From Anarhynchus alexandrinus (lineage: Eukaryota > Chordata > Aves > Charadriiformes > Charadriidae), in the NCBI GenBank assembly GCA_008711295.1, contig VUYV01000073.1:1736996-1800995 (forward strand): a stretch of DNA of 64,000 nt, written 5' to 3'. The position numbers were made by a program, and so were the translations under genes. This document shows positions 26,473 to 39,346 of this stretch, one piece after another; within the stretch, counting starts at the first letter, position 1, and each line of letters starts with the position of its first letter. Below the pieces are notes generated by a model. It worked only from the letters and a program-made list of their open reading frames with translations. It was not told the origin of the DNA and searched no databases.

Positions 26473-29330
26473 GTGAGTAGAATAATTTGCTTTAAAAGTT
26501 TTTCAGGCTCAAATTTTAATTTTTTTAACTCTGTTCTAGTTTAAGGAGGAAAGGCGCTCTGTGTTCTCATTTCTAGCTTGAGTCCTGGCTTCTCTAACTT
26601 ATTATAGTAATATTTCATCTTGCAAATGCTTATGTCATGTTTAGCTTTTGTATAGCATGAATCCTTTGGCTTCAGGGTTATTTGATGAAGTCAGTTAAAC
26701 AAATACTCTGATGCAGTATTTAACAGATAATGCAGAAGCAAGTGGCTAAGTCTTTGTAGAACGGCGAACACTTGGTCAGAGACTTTAAATGGCAGGGCAT
26801 GCCTTTTCAGTGCGACCCAAAAAAGTTTTTATTTACAATAGCATTGCAACAGCAGTTAACTAACTAACATCAGTTCCTAGTGTTGTGTTGGCTTGTCGGG
26901 GTGTAATGCAAACTGGCACACTAAGAGTTGAATTTCTTGAACAAAAAATCCATTATAATATCACCTCTACTTCAAAACGCCAAAACCATTATTTGGCAGA
27001 TGGGCTGCAAACGAATAGGGGAAAATGTCATAGTAAGTTTCTACAACAGTCATACAAACAATGAAGAGGGAAACAAATGAAAGGTGGGGGTATATCCCTG
27101 CAGAATTGTGAGACACTTATGTTCTTCTACCGAAAAACATTTTGCCAAGTATTCCAAATTAAATGATATTTTTTACTTTCAGGTGAAGTGTAAGAGTTTG
27201 AATAGAAGTGTACAAGGCTGCATAACAATAGTCATGTTGATACCGACTTTTGTTAAGTGCCAAAATTAAGTGTAATCATATTTAAGACCATGCTATTTAC
27301 TAGGGCATGCATAAACGATGTAGGATTTTCACTGAACCATTCTACTTGTATTTCTACCTAAGCAGTGAGTAGATTTTCTTGAATAAACAAAATGTGGTCA
27401 TTTTGCCAGGAGATAATAAATCTGTTGGCACCTTAGGGAACCAGCACAGAATGTAGCTGAAATCCTTGCTGAGCAGTCCTGTCAGGAAAGAGGAATGGGC
27501 CACAAAAGTCAGACAAATATGACATCTCTTTGTCACCATGACTTAAGTTTCTCTTCTCTGTTTCACCTTATTGTTTCATTAGTTAGTTTTCCTTAGACTT
27601 TTCTCTTCTTTGAGGAGTAGCATATTCTTCTTTCCTTCATTCTTAAGAGCATATGTAGCTACCCTTTTTCTCTTCTCATTTTCTCCATTTGTAGAGCAGT
27701 TATGTTAGTCCTTTTTTTTCTGCCAAAACATAATGAACTTCCTAAAAATAAAAATTAAAAGAAAATTAAATGCTACAGGAAGAACTGTTTTGTAAGAAAT
27801 ACTTCAATTTTTCTACGGAAATTTTCAGAACAGAAAGTTTTCTTTTGGCTTTAAATTTTCGCTTTTGACAATTTTTCAAAATCTCCAGAAGTTGTATTTT
27901 CTCATTTGAGACATCCGTTGTCCCTTTCTCTAGATCCTTTCTCCTCTATTTGTTTTCTCTTAGTGAAAAATACTATTTATTTTTTCCTCATGGTTGAAAT
28001 AACAACAAAATGAGTATGTGTCTCCATCTCGCTTTTGGACTTCCACACCTTCCAAATTGAAAAGAGAAGGGCTTTTTGAGTGATTAAGCAAGGACAGCCC
28101 TTAAAAGTTGATATCGAGTTATACCAGTTGCCTTGGGGCACAAATTCTGTTCCTAAACTACTGATAATCAGAATGCTTTCCAACTGCTGAAGTCACATAC
28201 AGTACAACTTTTAAAGCACCTTTTCACCAAAAATAAATGAGATAATACAAAAATAATTCTAGGAAGGTGTTTTATTAATTGTAATGTAATGTTTTGAATG
28301 GTCCTGGAATTCTTCAGGAAAGAAAGGAAGTGGTTTTAATAGTCATTGTTATTTGTAACAATGCTATATTGCTGGTACATTTTAAAGGAGTCTTAATGTT
28401 GTTTAGTACTCTAGGGGGTCAATAGATTGTTTTGCATGGAAATTGCATCTATACTGTCACCAATCCTTACATGCTATAAATTATCCTCTAATCATTTTTT
28501 AGTTTCTTCCAAGATAGTCATAGGATTCCTACTTAATTTCTTGCTTTTTACTTTTTCCCTCCTCCCTAAGTCTCTCAGGAAGATTAATTAGAGGAGTATA
28601 AATTTACATAGACAAAGTATTAAAAATATTTCATTTGTTTGAGGAGAAGTAAGCCTTTTTATTTGTTCCATAAAATCCTGTGGGCCATTATTTACGAACT
28701 AGGACCTGGGGAGTCACGTTGAGGAGTCCAAGTGTGCTTGTACATGTGTGCACCGTGCAGCACTGTGGCCTTTCCTCCATCATACGGTCTGGTGTGCTTG
28801 ACATGTAGCTTGCTTGGTGTTAAGTCTTTCTGCCACATGAAGTTATATGGGTTAAAATAAAAGTACTGTGCATTGTGGGTTTCTGGTATTTATAGTACTT
28901 AGTGGTGTAAAAAAAAGTTACCTTAATTCAGAGGTTTTCAGTATTAGGCCAGTCTTGTTTCTAGCTATTTGGATTTGATGAGTGTTGTAAAGCCATGTCT
29001 CACAAGGCCTGCGTTGCTGTTGCTTGCCTCAATAGGATGTCAGTTCTTGGTGTTTTTATAGTCGCCCCATGAAGCCCCCACACACGTGGCTTTTGTTTGT
29101 TTTAAAAAGAGAGATTCCCATGAGGTAAGGGCCCACTATTCTGCTTTGCTCTCTGGGGGGCAAAGCAGAGACACTTGATTCCTGACACAACCGTCTTGTG
29201 AAAGTCCTCATTTAAGGCTGTATATTTGAGCCAAATTACGTTATTTATTTTGCAAAGATGGGATGAAATTACTGAAGTGCCAAATACAACAAATGGGTTT
29301 ATTAACTTGAGTATATGTTTTTGTTCCCAG
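26473..29330 (+). other. RNGTT: RNGTT last intron (2,858 bases)
   Basis: The intron is bounded by GTGAGT at 26473 and TTTTTGTTCCCAG ending at 29330, so it is an ordinary GT-AG (U2-type) intron. I see no nested gene and no CR1 copy. A short open frame at 27084-27269 has no resemblance to a known protein. Confidence 0.9.
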
Positions 29331-29494
29331 CTGTATGCAACAGCATCCAGAATCCAGTCACGAAGGAGATGCTGTTTGAGTTCATTGACAGATGTACAGC
29401 AGCTTCTCAAGAACAGACGCGGAAACACCACCTCGATCCTGACACGGAACTCATGCCGCCCCCACCGCCCAAAAGGCCGCGTACCATAACATAA
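29331..29494 (+). CDS. RNGTT: RNGTT last coding exon with stop codon
   Basis: The first two bases complete an Ala codon split across the intron; 53 more residues follow and the frame ends at TAA (29492-29494). The segment begins [20 protein letters not shown], a predicted helical end of the guanylyltransferase. It then passes into a polar linker ([12 protein letters not shown]) and a proline/basic tail [13 protein letters not shown]. The tail is the known carboxyl end of vertebrate capping enzyme and its KRPR could act as a basic nuclear-targeting patch. With the preceding exon it supplies about 95 residues of a protein of roughly 600. The frame is intact and the splice acceptor has a good polypyrimidine tract. 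The change from mammals at the very last residues lies in a low-constraint region. Confidence 0.96.
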
Positions 29495-29582
29495 GGCCTT
29501 GGTCTCAGCGGATAGCGTGTTTACAGTTCTGCAGAAGGTGAAACGCAAGTGTGAAGGCTGGAAAAAAAGAAGTTTGAATTGC

Positions 29583-29590
29583 TGTAAATA
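29583..29590 (+). promoter_or_regulatory. Pumilio recognition element, TGTAAATA
   Basis: The site is an exact match to the PUF/Pumilio consensus UGUANAUA, 89 bases after the RNGTT stop codon. It is the first of five such octamers in this 3' UTR. Pumilio binding usually lowers mRNA stability or translation. Binding here is not shown. Confidence 0.5.
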
Positions 29591-30089
29591 CTTGGGTGTG
29601 GTTTTTTTGAGTTTGGCTTGTTTTCTTTTGTTTTTTTCAAATTCCACATACGAACGGACATTGTTTTGTAACTGATAAATTCAACCTTACCTTACGGTAT
29701 TTGAAGATGAAATTTCCAAAGGTTTAGACAAGAACAGTACAATGAAGTCAATGGAAAGCTGCCTTGTTTATATACGGATCTCTCTTCACCTTTAATTTAT
29801 AATGTCAGCAATCTGGAACTGAGAAAACATTGGGATGCTGTACCTTTTAGAGGCTATGTTTAAAAAAAGCAGAAGTGTTTTTTTTATTATTGTTGTTCAA
29901 CTGGTTGCGATTTGTCACCCATAGTATAACTGATCGTAGTTTCCCTGCATTTCTGAGACTTGTGTTTAACAGCAAACAGCAATGTTGTTTGTGCTCTGTG
30001 TTGGTTAAAAACTAAGCCGCCTTAGATTTCATTAATTTCAAAATTAGCTGGGTTTTTGTTGTTGAAATACTAAAAAAGTGAATCCTTCT

Positions 30090-30097
30090 TGTAAATA
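30090..30097 (+). promoter_or_regulatory. Pumilio recognition element, TGTAAATA
   Basis: Exact UGUAAAUA octamer, second of the cluster in the RNGTT 3' UTR. Confidence 0.5.
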
Positions 30098-30202
30098 GCA
30101 TCCCTTTTGAAAGGAAACATGCTGGGTGTTTGGTTTTTCCTCCTGTTCAAACCTAACACACCAAATGTGCGCTGATTTTAGCTTTGCCTTTTTAAGTTTA
30201 TC

Positions 30203-30210
30203 TGTAGATA
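30203..30210 (+). promoter_or_regulatory. Weaker Pumilio-like element, TGTAGATA
   Basis: The octamer fits UGUANAUA with G at the variable position, which is the least favoured base there for human PUM proteins. It is the third motif of the cluster. Confidence 0.35.
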
Positions 30211-30294
30211 AGGAATACACCAAATCCTTGGTATTAAGGTCTCTGTGAAGAGACTGTTTCTAGTACAGGGCTTAGTTCTCCACAGTGATACCAT

Positions 30295-30302
30295 TGTAAA
30301 TA
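30295..30302 (+). promoter_or_regulatory. Pumilio recognition element, TGTAAATA
   Basis: Exact UGUAAAUA octamer, fourth of the cluster, about 90 bases after the preceding motif. Confidence 0.5.
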
Positions 30303-31162
30303 TTACTAGAAAGTACACATCACTGTGATATGCAAGAGTAATAAGCAGCGCTAATCATGATGTCTTAGATCCAGGCACAAAACGGCAAAAGAAATGCCAG
30401 GCAACTCCTGTGTCAAAGAGAAGGTAGTTTCAGTGGGAGAACGCCACATCAGGCAGAAAGTCTCCTGGTTTAGGTAACTGCAGGGCAAAAATAAGCCATT
30501 TAGCGGGGTGGATGAGTGTCCCAGGGAACAGTACATACATTGTCAAAGGTGGGGTTGGCTGTCCTGTGGCACCGTGCTCATCCACTGGCTGACTTTCTTT
30601 CATACCAAATGAAGAAGCGCATGAATGCCCTGATGGCTCTTGTTGCAGCACAACTGGCAGATGTTCATAATACTAGTTTTGAGAAGCTGCATTCTGGTTG
30701 TCTAAGGGAGGAGTTGTTCTGAGCTGGGATTAATTGGAAACCAAATGCAGATTTAAAAGTTTACTGTACATTTATCAAGCAGGGATTTAATTGGCTCTTT
30801 CTATAGTTTACTTAGTGTGTCAGTCAACCATTCATTCAGCAATCTGACTAGTGAAGCTCATTAATTTGTTATAACTAAAATGCATTTCTGTTTAAATGAG
30901 TTTTAATGTTCGTAAGCAAAATTAACTTCTGCATTTTTTTTTCTGTATGGAAACTTCACGACTATGCTTTGTGGTGGCTTCTCTAGTTGTTTCAACCTGT
31001 TGTACAAATGCACACAGCATCATTTAGATGGCGTTCCTGGTGTCTCTTTCTGGGATATTCCATATGTGTTTTAGAGAACTGAAGGAGTTATATAAGTTAC
31101 TTTTTATACTATGGTAAAACTTGAGGGGAAAAAATGCGTTCATCAAAGTTCTTTTTTTCAAC

Positions 31163-31170
31163 TGTACATA
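31163..31170 (+). promoter_or_regulatory. Pumilio recognition element, TGTACATA
   Basis: The octamer fits UGUANAUA with C at the variable position and is the fifth in the RNGTT 3' UTR. It lies just after a T-run. Confidence 0.45.
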
Positions 31171-32113
31171 GTTTCTGCGTATTATCTGTAGAAAAGATAT
31201 AAAATCACCTATGCAAGGTTGCAAAATTATCTCCTAAAAAGAGCCTTATGAATTTGATGTGAAAACCTATGCAGCCTCTGTGCATCTTGCATTGAAACAC
31301 ACAGTAAATTATCTCTTCACTCAGTATAAATAATTTCCCCCAGATTATACTTGTCATTGAGATTGTCATAACATACACTTTGTCGCTGATCTTCATGGTT
31401 CTATGGCAATTGCAATTTCTGTGATGATTACAGCCTTCTCCATGAGGTTAGGACATTTCATTCTTGTACGGATGTATCCAGGTTATTTCCATCTTTCTCC
31501 TTCCCAGCCCTTGCATCATGTATTTCAACAAGACCTGGCTTCTGGTTTACCTTTTACTTCAGACCTGCAGCACTGCAGGCTGTCTTCCACCACGTCCATG
31601 AATGTGCGGTGGCCCTTGTATTTTGACAGTGTCTTTTTTTCCACATTCAGCTTGAAGTGGGTATTTTGAAAGAGTCATGACTCTGAGAAGGTTTAGACCT
31701 ACATGTTCACATTTGATTGTCGAGCTCTTCTTGCACTATGGCCTGTAGCTTTTTAGAGAGGTCAATCGCCTTTGCTTTCCTGGAAAAGGAAGGTACCAGG
31801 GAAGGGTTGAATGAAGAACGTGATGAAAACAAATGGAATTTCACTTGGCCCAGATAGGTTTAATGCTGTGAGAAATGCGAACGTCCTTTCTCTGCTACTA
31901 GATATTCAAGAGATTGAAGCTAAGAAGCAATGAAGAGTCTGTGCCAGGAAAATAGTGCTGATAAAAAAACCCCGAAGTTGTCTATTCTTTGATGTACAGC
32001 ATGAATTCATCCACTGTTTTGTCATTTGTTAAATATATAATTAGAATTTGGTTTTAGTGGAGTTTCCAGAAAATGTAAGTACATTCCTCTACAGACTGTG
32101 TATTAAGTATTTT

Positions 32114-32119
32114 AATAAA
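32114..32119 (+). terminator. RNGTT: Probable RNGTT polyadenylation signal AATAAA
   Basis: This is the first canonical hexamer on the coding strand after the RNGTT stop. It is followed about 30 bases later by GTGTTTACTTTTGATG, a suitable GU/U-rich downstream element. That places cleavage near 32130-32140. Confidence 0.65.
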
Positions 32120-32140
32120 GTCAATGGTTTAAAATACTTT

Positions 32141-35100
32141 TGCTAAGGATGTGTTTACTTTTGATGCCCATGCTTTCCTGGTACCAGTGCAAGCACGAGG
32201 ATACTGTGGTGTTATTGCTGTTCAGTCCTCCAAGAAAATTATACACATTTTTCAGAAGTCAGTGGCTTTTCTCTCAGGTTGGAGTCCCCCAGCCCAGTGG
32301 TGGCCATGAGCCATTATGTGATTTTTAAGTACAATTTGCTCTTCCTGCAACAAGAACCAGAAAGAAACCAAGTGTGCAGTTGCATGAAAAGTTGTGCAAG
32401 AGTTCTGCTTGGGTCTTCCCTGCCAGTTTATCACCCAGCCTGACCCTGAAGCTGGTAGCCCACCTATTTGGACCAACTCCTGGACTTGTATTGTAATAGG
32501 GCAGTTTCCTTTTTCAGGTTGCAGCTGTCTAGAGTGCATCTTTCAAGAACTAAAAAGCCCATCTTGACTTTTGAAATGTCCTTCTAATTAAGATCCCACC
32601 TTCACTGCTGGTATGTTCTTGCTACGTGTGCAATTCTTGTAGTGCTTCTCTCAACCATTTCTGATTTGCTGTTTCTGAATGCCAGACCAGATCTGGCATT
32701 TCAGCACACCTGGGGGGGTATGATGACTTCTCAAACCCCTACTCAGTACTCCCTTCTGTATGCATTAAGGAAGCGGGTTGATGCGCCCGGCCGGCACATC
32801 GCACTGGGTAGTTTGCGTTGGCTTGCGTGTTCACTGGAGCAGTCCTTCAGGATCCCCACTCCTCAGCATAGCAACTCCTCAATTGTGTGCCTATGAGATG
32901 TGACTTTATATTTGCATAATGTGTAATGCATAATTGTATCTTACGACCTCAGAATATTCACAAACACAGCAAGCTGATTTCCTAGGATTCATCTGTAGTC
33001 AACAGAGAGAGAATGAGAGTAGAAGTCCAGTGTGTTCCTCTTGCATCTCTCCTGCAGATGTCTGGCTCTTCAGTGTTTCATCTCCATATGATGTGTATTT
33101 AGGATTTAGGATTAATATGATGTGTTATTAGGATTTTGTGAGCACAGTGTTAAATATTTTTATTGAGGGTAAATTTTGTAGCATCAAAATTCTTGCAGTG
33201 GTCAATCAAATTTATAATTTCATTAAAACTATACAATTAGTTGGTCAAGAGTTGTTTGTTTTCCATAGATTATATTGCTTTCCTTTGGACCTCTCTAATC
33301 AAATCCTAAATCCGAGCAATTCTCTTAACTTGCATGGGAGTGATACCTGGCTGAAGCGCCTTAAATAGCCGCATCACTTCCATCCTCCTACGCAGTGGCA
33401 CAAACTTTGCTCTTGCCTTGCCTGGGGACCGCTGCATGTTCCAAGGTTCACAAACCCTACAGGGTTTAGATTTCACCTGTATCCCTTTGTTTCCAGTGTC
33501 AGATTTCTACGATCTGTGCATACGGCGTAGCTGCTCAAGTTTGCATTTCTCTTTAGACCTACCTACCTGCTTTTCGAGTTGTCCTGTCGTCAGATGTGAG
33601 ACAGAGAAACCTGTGCCCCGTGGCAGGCCCTCTGCTCATGTTCCTTGAGGGCAGTGCTCCACTCCAAGCCTGTAGGCTCATCCCCACATGCTACCAGCCT
33701 TGCCGGTTGATGGATAGGGCAGCACTGCCCCTGTAAGTCATGTTTACACAGCGAAATCAGAGCAGCATCTACCAGCTGTGACGGTATTCATCATAGGAGC
33801 AAGGAGCCGTTCGCCCTTCCCTCCCTCATGACCCCGTCTCCCTATTTCATGGACAAACAAAGGTAAGTCACACTCTTTGCACTGACATCTGGATCAATTA
33901 GTTAATGTTTGCAGTGGGAATATAGTTTAGCTCTCTTTCTGCTTCCCTGGTAAGAGTACGCTGAGCTTGCCAACAAGCCAAAATCTCTGTTCAGCTGCAG
34001 AGATCTGTAGGGCTGAGGCTGGAGGTAGATTGAGACGTTTACAAAACAGTTTTCTCTCAGTCGGGGCTCATTTTAATCTGATTTAATTTAATCCATGGTC
34101 AGCGGGGGGGGGGACGGGGGGACACACACGACAGATGAGCACGTTGTAAGCACCATTATATGAGAATCTTCCAGTGACATTGGTGCACCCAGAAGTGTGA
34201 AAACGTGGAAGACGTCTTTTTTTCCAGTGTTGCAAAAACCCCCAAAATAAGATCTAAGTGCATACCATTTCCACTTCTCTTAGAAAACACTGGATGTAAA
34301 AATAATAAACATTTTTTAATAAAATCAAATTATAGTCAGATCAACACCCAGGATAGGAATTTATTTAATCAGAAATACTGTTCATATCCCCTTTCTCCTT
34401 CCTCCTCCTCCCCCCTCAGTATCTTTGTGTCTATTTGAGTAGCAGAAGGCACACAAATTGGGTTCAGGAGCATTCATCTATGATACTTTGAGAAAATTAA
34501 ATTTTGATTAACTCTTCTACTCAGAACTTCCTCTAATGTGAGAAGGTGATAAGGTTATCATATTAAATAGGTCTGTATAAACACTGAGTATGTAACATTA
34601 GAGGAACAAAATTTTGTTATTATCAAAATATACTTCAAAGAGTTTCTGAACTAATTTGATCATCAAGGGATGGGAAACTTTCATCCAAAGGGTAAAAAAT
34701 TCCATTCAAAGAGGTAGGATGGTTCAACAGAAAAAAAATTGGAGTACAGACTTCCATGGGCAGACTGTGCCATGGGTGTGGAAGGGGATGCTCAGTGTTT
34801 CCGTCGCCTGCAAATCAGCAGTGCATTACAATGAGAGCCATTGGAGACCAGGCAAGACTACAGAGGACGCCATACAGATGCTACAAGTTTGGTCTCATGG
34901 AAGAAAGGGTGTGAAAGGCAGCCAGAACTGGTATCGTCTCGTGTGCCGCAGAGGAAAGAAAGAGGTAAAATGATGGTGCGGTGGCTCTCGGAACAGGGAA
35001 CTCCAGTGGAAAGAGGAGAGGAGAGCAGACATCAGTGACACTGAGAAGAGATTTATTTTTTTACATAGAAAAAGATGATGGTGACTGAAGGAGGCAGAAT

Positions 35101-38100
35101 AAGTGAAGGCAGCAAGGGCTGGCGTGAGGGGCGAGGACCTACCATTCAGCCAGAAGGCTCAGATGGGCTGCCTCTCACGGGAGGCACTAGTAATGAGGTA
35201 AGACAACCGGCCAAAGTGCCCGGGACGAGGTCCTAAAAGAGCAGAGTAACAGGTAAGCCATTTCTCTTTTCCTAGCGGTTATGCTGTTCCTGAGCTCTGA
35301 AAGCTCTGGCGTACGTTTATAAACTCAGCAATATGTATGCTCCCAGATCGCTGGGAGTTGCAGGTACATCAGACACATCCCTGTAGCACAGCACAGGGGC
35401 ATGAGAACACTTTTGGGCCCTTTTTAGGTAAATCAGTGCCGTATACACCCATGCGCAGTGCTGGAGTGCCAAGAGAGCTCCTGGTCACCAATTTTACTAT
35501 TGCAGCAGCCGGGTATGCCCTTGGCCTTCCTGCCGCCTACCCTGTCAGCAAGCTGCATGGGTAGGGCAAATCGGGCCCCGAATAGGGTACCCTGTGGGAC
35601 CAGGGCACTACACGCTCCACTTTCCTCTTGTCTTATATCCTGCCAATAGAAACACACACATTTTACCAGTGTACATGTTAATTTAAGTTGAAGGACTGAG
35701 CAGACTCCAGGACTGAAGAGGTGAAAGAATAAATTCCAGGCAGCTGCCTCTGCCAAAGTTCCGATGAACTTCAGAGTAAGAAGCCCCAGAAATGGGCCAT
35801 GAACGTGGCTACGCAATATTTGTCTTCAAGTGGACCACGAAAGAAGCAAGTCTGCGGAGAACCTTGGCAGTATGGGGATGAGGGGACAGATTCAAAGCGG
35901 CACAGCAGGCATGAAAAAACAGAAATATGTCTCTCTCCAGGGTAAACAAAAACTCTGACTTGTAATGAGGTAAGATAAGAATAGAAAAACAATCTTAGCT
36001 TGAATTCCCCCTCTCAGTTTGCTTGGCAGTCAGTGCTATTTCATTGTGTATTTTAGTACTTATATTCTCCTACTTTGGTTCAGTTTATAGACAATCTAAC
36101 GCAAGATCTTTTTAATGAAGAATTCTGGTTTGATAATATGGATGTTTGAGACCCATAAAGTAACTGCTTGGAAAGCACTAAGGAGCAAAAAAGTCCCTTT
36201 CCTCCATCAGGTAGTGAAAAACACACATCTGTGAAAGGTTTTCTGGTCTTTAAAGCAGTGGGCTCCCGGAATAATTTACTTTCTCCTGCCATGACAGTTT
36301 GTTCTTTTAAAAGAAAAGATTTAGTATGTTACTGTTGGGCTGAGAAATCAATCGTATGAAATCAATGATAATTCTGCTGCCAGGTAATACTTACTCGTGT
36401 GAGCGTGACCCACTGGTGTTCTGCAAAAATAATCTGTGGCAGGCAAGTGCTGAAGTTTGAAGCGGTCGTGTTTGGCTTTGCGCTTTTCACCATTTGCTGC
36501 TTGCATCAAAGCTGTGTGTTTTATCCCTGAAACCGAGAGGAGCCTGTGCCAGCCTGTTTGACTAGCGGCTGGCCATCAGCTTTCTCTTACAACCGTCAAG
36601 CAGGAAAACACAACCTCCTTTGGTTCTGGTATCACAGCTAAGTCATTTTTCAAAAGTCCATGTAGTTCAACGAGGATGGTGATTTCCAGTTGCTGAGCCT
36701 GGTGCACCCATTAGAATTGGTGCTGGACCCTCGGTCTGCGTGGGGCGAGCTGCCCGGTGCAGCCTCCCAGGCTCAGCGAGAGGAGTTTGACTGCGTTAGG
36801 GGAAAAGGCTGATGCTGCACTCTCCTTTCCTCAAATATCTGAAACAAGCCTTTTGACATTTTTATCCAGCCCAATCCCCTCCAGCGTTAGTAGTGGAAAA
36901 AGTAAAAAATGGCTTGAAACTGTTATCGATCCTCCCTTCCTGTGGCTAGCCTTGTACCACTGGCTCTGCAGGAAAGGTCTTGCTCTGTGTTCCCTAAATC
37001 CCTGGCCCCAGCAGGGAGAAGGCATGCACTGCTACTCCTGCAGCACTACAGCTGCAGGTGGGCAAGCTCACCACCTCCCCTTTCCTGAGAGGCTTCCAGT
37101 TTAACCACGTAATCATGCTGGGTATAATAATGAATGTGGGGCAGTGCAAGGGCTGGAGAGCCTGGATACAGCCTTTCCCCCTAAGTGCTGCCCCCTCCCT
37201 AAGCTTGGCCGTTTCCAGCATGGCCTTGCAAAAGTGTTGCCCCATGGAAGTGAGCTGAGACATTCAGATACTGAGGGGCTTGTGTGTGTTTCCCTGCAGC
37301 ACAGCTTTTCACCACACAGCTTGGTAATGCTCTTCACCCACCCAGACCAGGACTCGAGGCTTTGCAGAAGAAAGACACAGGTGTCTGAAGGGGATGCTTT
37401 GGTCTGACAGGGTGGTAAGACACCCTTTTTCCTTTCCCTCGAGGGCACCGCTTTATCAGCAGGGAAGGCAGGTTGGTGTCCGGGCAGCAAGGGAGGTTGT
37501 TTAGCTCCAGGGAGAGGCAAAGTGCATGACTGAACCATCCGGAAGAGTGACGATGGGCCAACAGTCCCATCAACAAACATGCAGGCACACGGGTCTGAAG
37601 CAGAAGAGATCACTATTAGCTCTACCTTTCTAGTCACTGACTCCTGTAACTCTTGTACCTCTCCAATTTACAGGAGCCACACAGAGTAGCCTTGACACAG
37701 AGTAGGTGCACAAGTACTAGAGCCTTGTGCATTTGTGTGTAATAACTGTTGTCCTTTTGGAGTCTGGCTGTGCCACTGAGGCTTCCTGATGCTTTACAGA
37801 AAATTACAGACAGACACACTAAGGCTCGGAGGAGGAACAGGGAGTGATGATGAGGCTTGCAGAAATGGAATGAGAACTGCAGCCTGCAACACTGGGACTC
37901 CTCATCGTATTGACTGAGAAGAGAGTCTAGCCTGTAGGCCCGTGTCTCTGCCGAGGACTGTGCGGCAGATATCAAAAGCCTGGAACATTTGCTAATGATG
38001 GCTTCAAAGAGGAAAAACAAGCAGCTCTCGCTAAGTATGAAATGCAAGATTTACTGCGTTACGTAGCAGCTCCTGATTAATTGGTAGGCAAAATATTTTC

Positions 38101-38529
38101 TGAGTTTGTGAAGATTTGAGAAAAATACCCATTCCCTAAAGCCAGTTGTGAGCGCGAAATGTTTCTGCTTTCACACACGGTTTCGGGAGGGAAAACAGAA
38201 CAATTCCTGTATAGGCAGCTGGGTTATGAAAACTGACAGAGCACTGTCTGTGTCTAGAGAGTTTAAATGATGCACAAGGGACTGGTTAGTGTGCGATATG
38301 CAAATGCAAATCTACCCGTGAGGCATTACAACTACAAAATGTCTCACAATTATGCTCATTTCTCGAAAAGTCATTTCTTACTATGGATTCCTCCCCCTCA
38401 AAGCAGCAGGGCTTTATTCCCTGAGTGAACTGGGGCTAGTCCTTTACCTCCTCTCCAGTGCACTAACTCTTTTGCTAAAGCCAATGGACTGACAGCTGAA
38501 GGGATTGTCACCTCTTGTGATTCTCCTTG
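32141..38529. other. Intergenic sequence downstream of RNGTT, no gene recognised
   Basis: I find no exon, RNA gene or named transposon here. Frames of 60-174 codons occur on both strands but overlap one another and show no family motif. A G-run of 10 and then 6 at 34104-34121 is the main compositional oddity. The stretch at 33740-33920 has low repeat content and could be a conserved non-coding patch, which only alignment can tell. Confidence 0.5.
34104..34121 (+). repeat. G-rich run (G10-AC-G6)
   Basis: Ten G residues are followed by AC and six more G residues, then an ACACACAC dinucleotide stretch. It could contribute to a G-quadruplex, but four well-spaced runs are not present. Such runs are also prone to length errors in assemblies. 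Confidence 0.7.
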
Positions 38530-39136
38530 GAATCATAGAATCATTTATTTTGGAAATCATTTATTTTATCATTTAAATTGGAAGGGATCTTTAAGATCAT
38601 AGAGTCCAACCATTAACCTAGCACTGCCAAGTCCAGCACTAAACCACGTCCCTAAGCACCATGTCTACCTGTCATTTAAATACCCTCAGCAATGGTGACT
38701 CAACAACTTCCCTGGACAGCCTGTTCCAATGCTTGACAACACTTTCAGTGAGGAAATTTTTCCTAATATCCAATTTAAACCTCCCCTGGCACACTTGAGG
38801 TAGTTTCGTCTTGTCCTATCACTTGTTACTTGGGAGAAGAGACCAACACTCACCTCGCCAGAACCTCCTTTCAGGTAGTTGTAGAGAGCGATAAGGTCTC
38901 CCCTGAGTCTCCTTTCCTCCAGGCTAAACAACTGCAGTTCCCTCAGCCACTCCTCATAAGGCTTGTGCTCTAGACTCCTCACCAGCTTCATTGCCCTTCT
39001 CTGGACATGCTCCAGCACCTTTCTTGTAGTGAGGGACCCAAAACTAAACACAGTATTCGAGGTGGGGCCTCACCAGTGCCAAGTACAGCAAGACGATCAC
39101 TTCCCTAGTCCTGCTCACCAGACTATTTCTGATGCC
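38530..39136 (-). mobile_element. CR1 LINE 3' fragment, older subfamily
   Basis: On the + strand it starts AATCATAGAATC, passes TTGGAAGGGATCTTTAAGATCATAGAGTCCAACC, and ends near CTATTTCTGATGCC. These are CR1 landmarks in antisense. On the minus strand 39051-38686 is open for 121 codons with the ORF2 C-terminal pattern [40 protein letters not shown] and YLKGG. The 3' terminus has been altered: an ATCATTTATTTT-like block occurs more than once between the terminal repeat and the GGAAGGGATC block. The left and right edges are approximate. Confidence 0.9.
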
Positions 39137-39346
39137 TTGGTTGTGCATTTCCCAGTCTGCAGAGCACAAGTGGACAGATTCAGCATAATGGACCACCATA
39201 GTGAAAGGCTTGCCTGCATTTTGCTAAGCTTAGATTCGCACCATCATTTTAAGCACAGCTGCTTTCTGGATAGGTTAGAAGTCACCTGGGCTTTGCCTGT
39301 TTTTACAGAAAATAACTGGTGACAGATCATTCCATAACCCCAAGAA

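Larger units (their letters stand above)
29495..32140 (+). other. RNGTT: RNGTT 3' untranslated region (inferred extent)
   Basis: After the stop at 29494 I see no AATAAA until 32114-32119, which has a GT-rich stretch just after it. That gives a 3' UTR of about 2.65 kb. It contains several TGTANATA motifs and T-rich stretches. An earlier cleavage site with a variant hexamer cannot be excluded. Open frames inside it look random. Confidence 0.65.

Noticed and set aside
29226..29489. 87-codon plus-strand frame overlapping the last RNGTT exon
   Set aside because: It is the wrong frame: the true frame is fixed by the splice phase and by the known capping-enzyme sequence.
29102..29647. 181-codon minus-strand open frame over the last RNGTT exon
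   Set aside because: It lies antisense to a well-supported exon and extends into the intron and 3' UTR. The translation has no domain and its length follows from the exon's composition.
34104..34121. G-quadruplex
   Set aside because: Only two G runs are present, which are not enough for a standard intramolecular quadruplex.
37113..37637. 174-codon minus-strand frame
   Set aside because: Several overlapping frames on both strands, no motif and no conserved-looking exon boundary.
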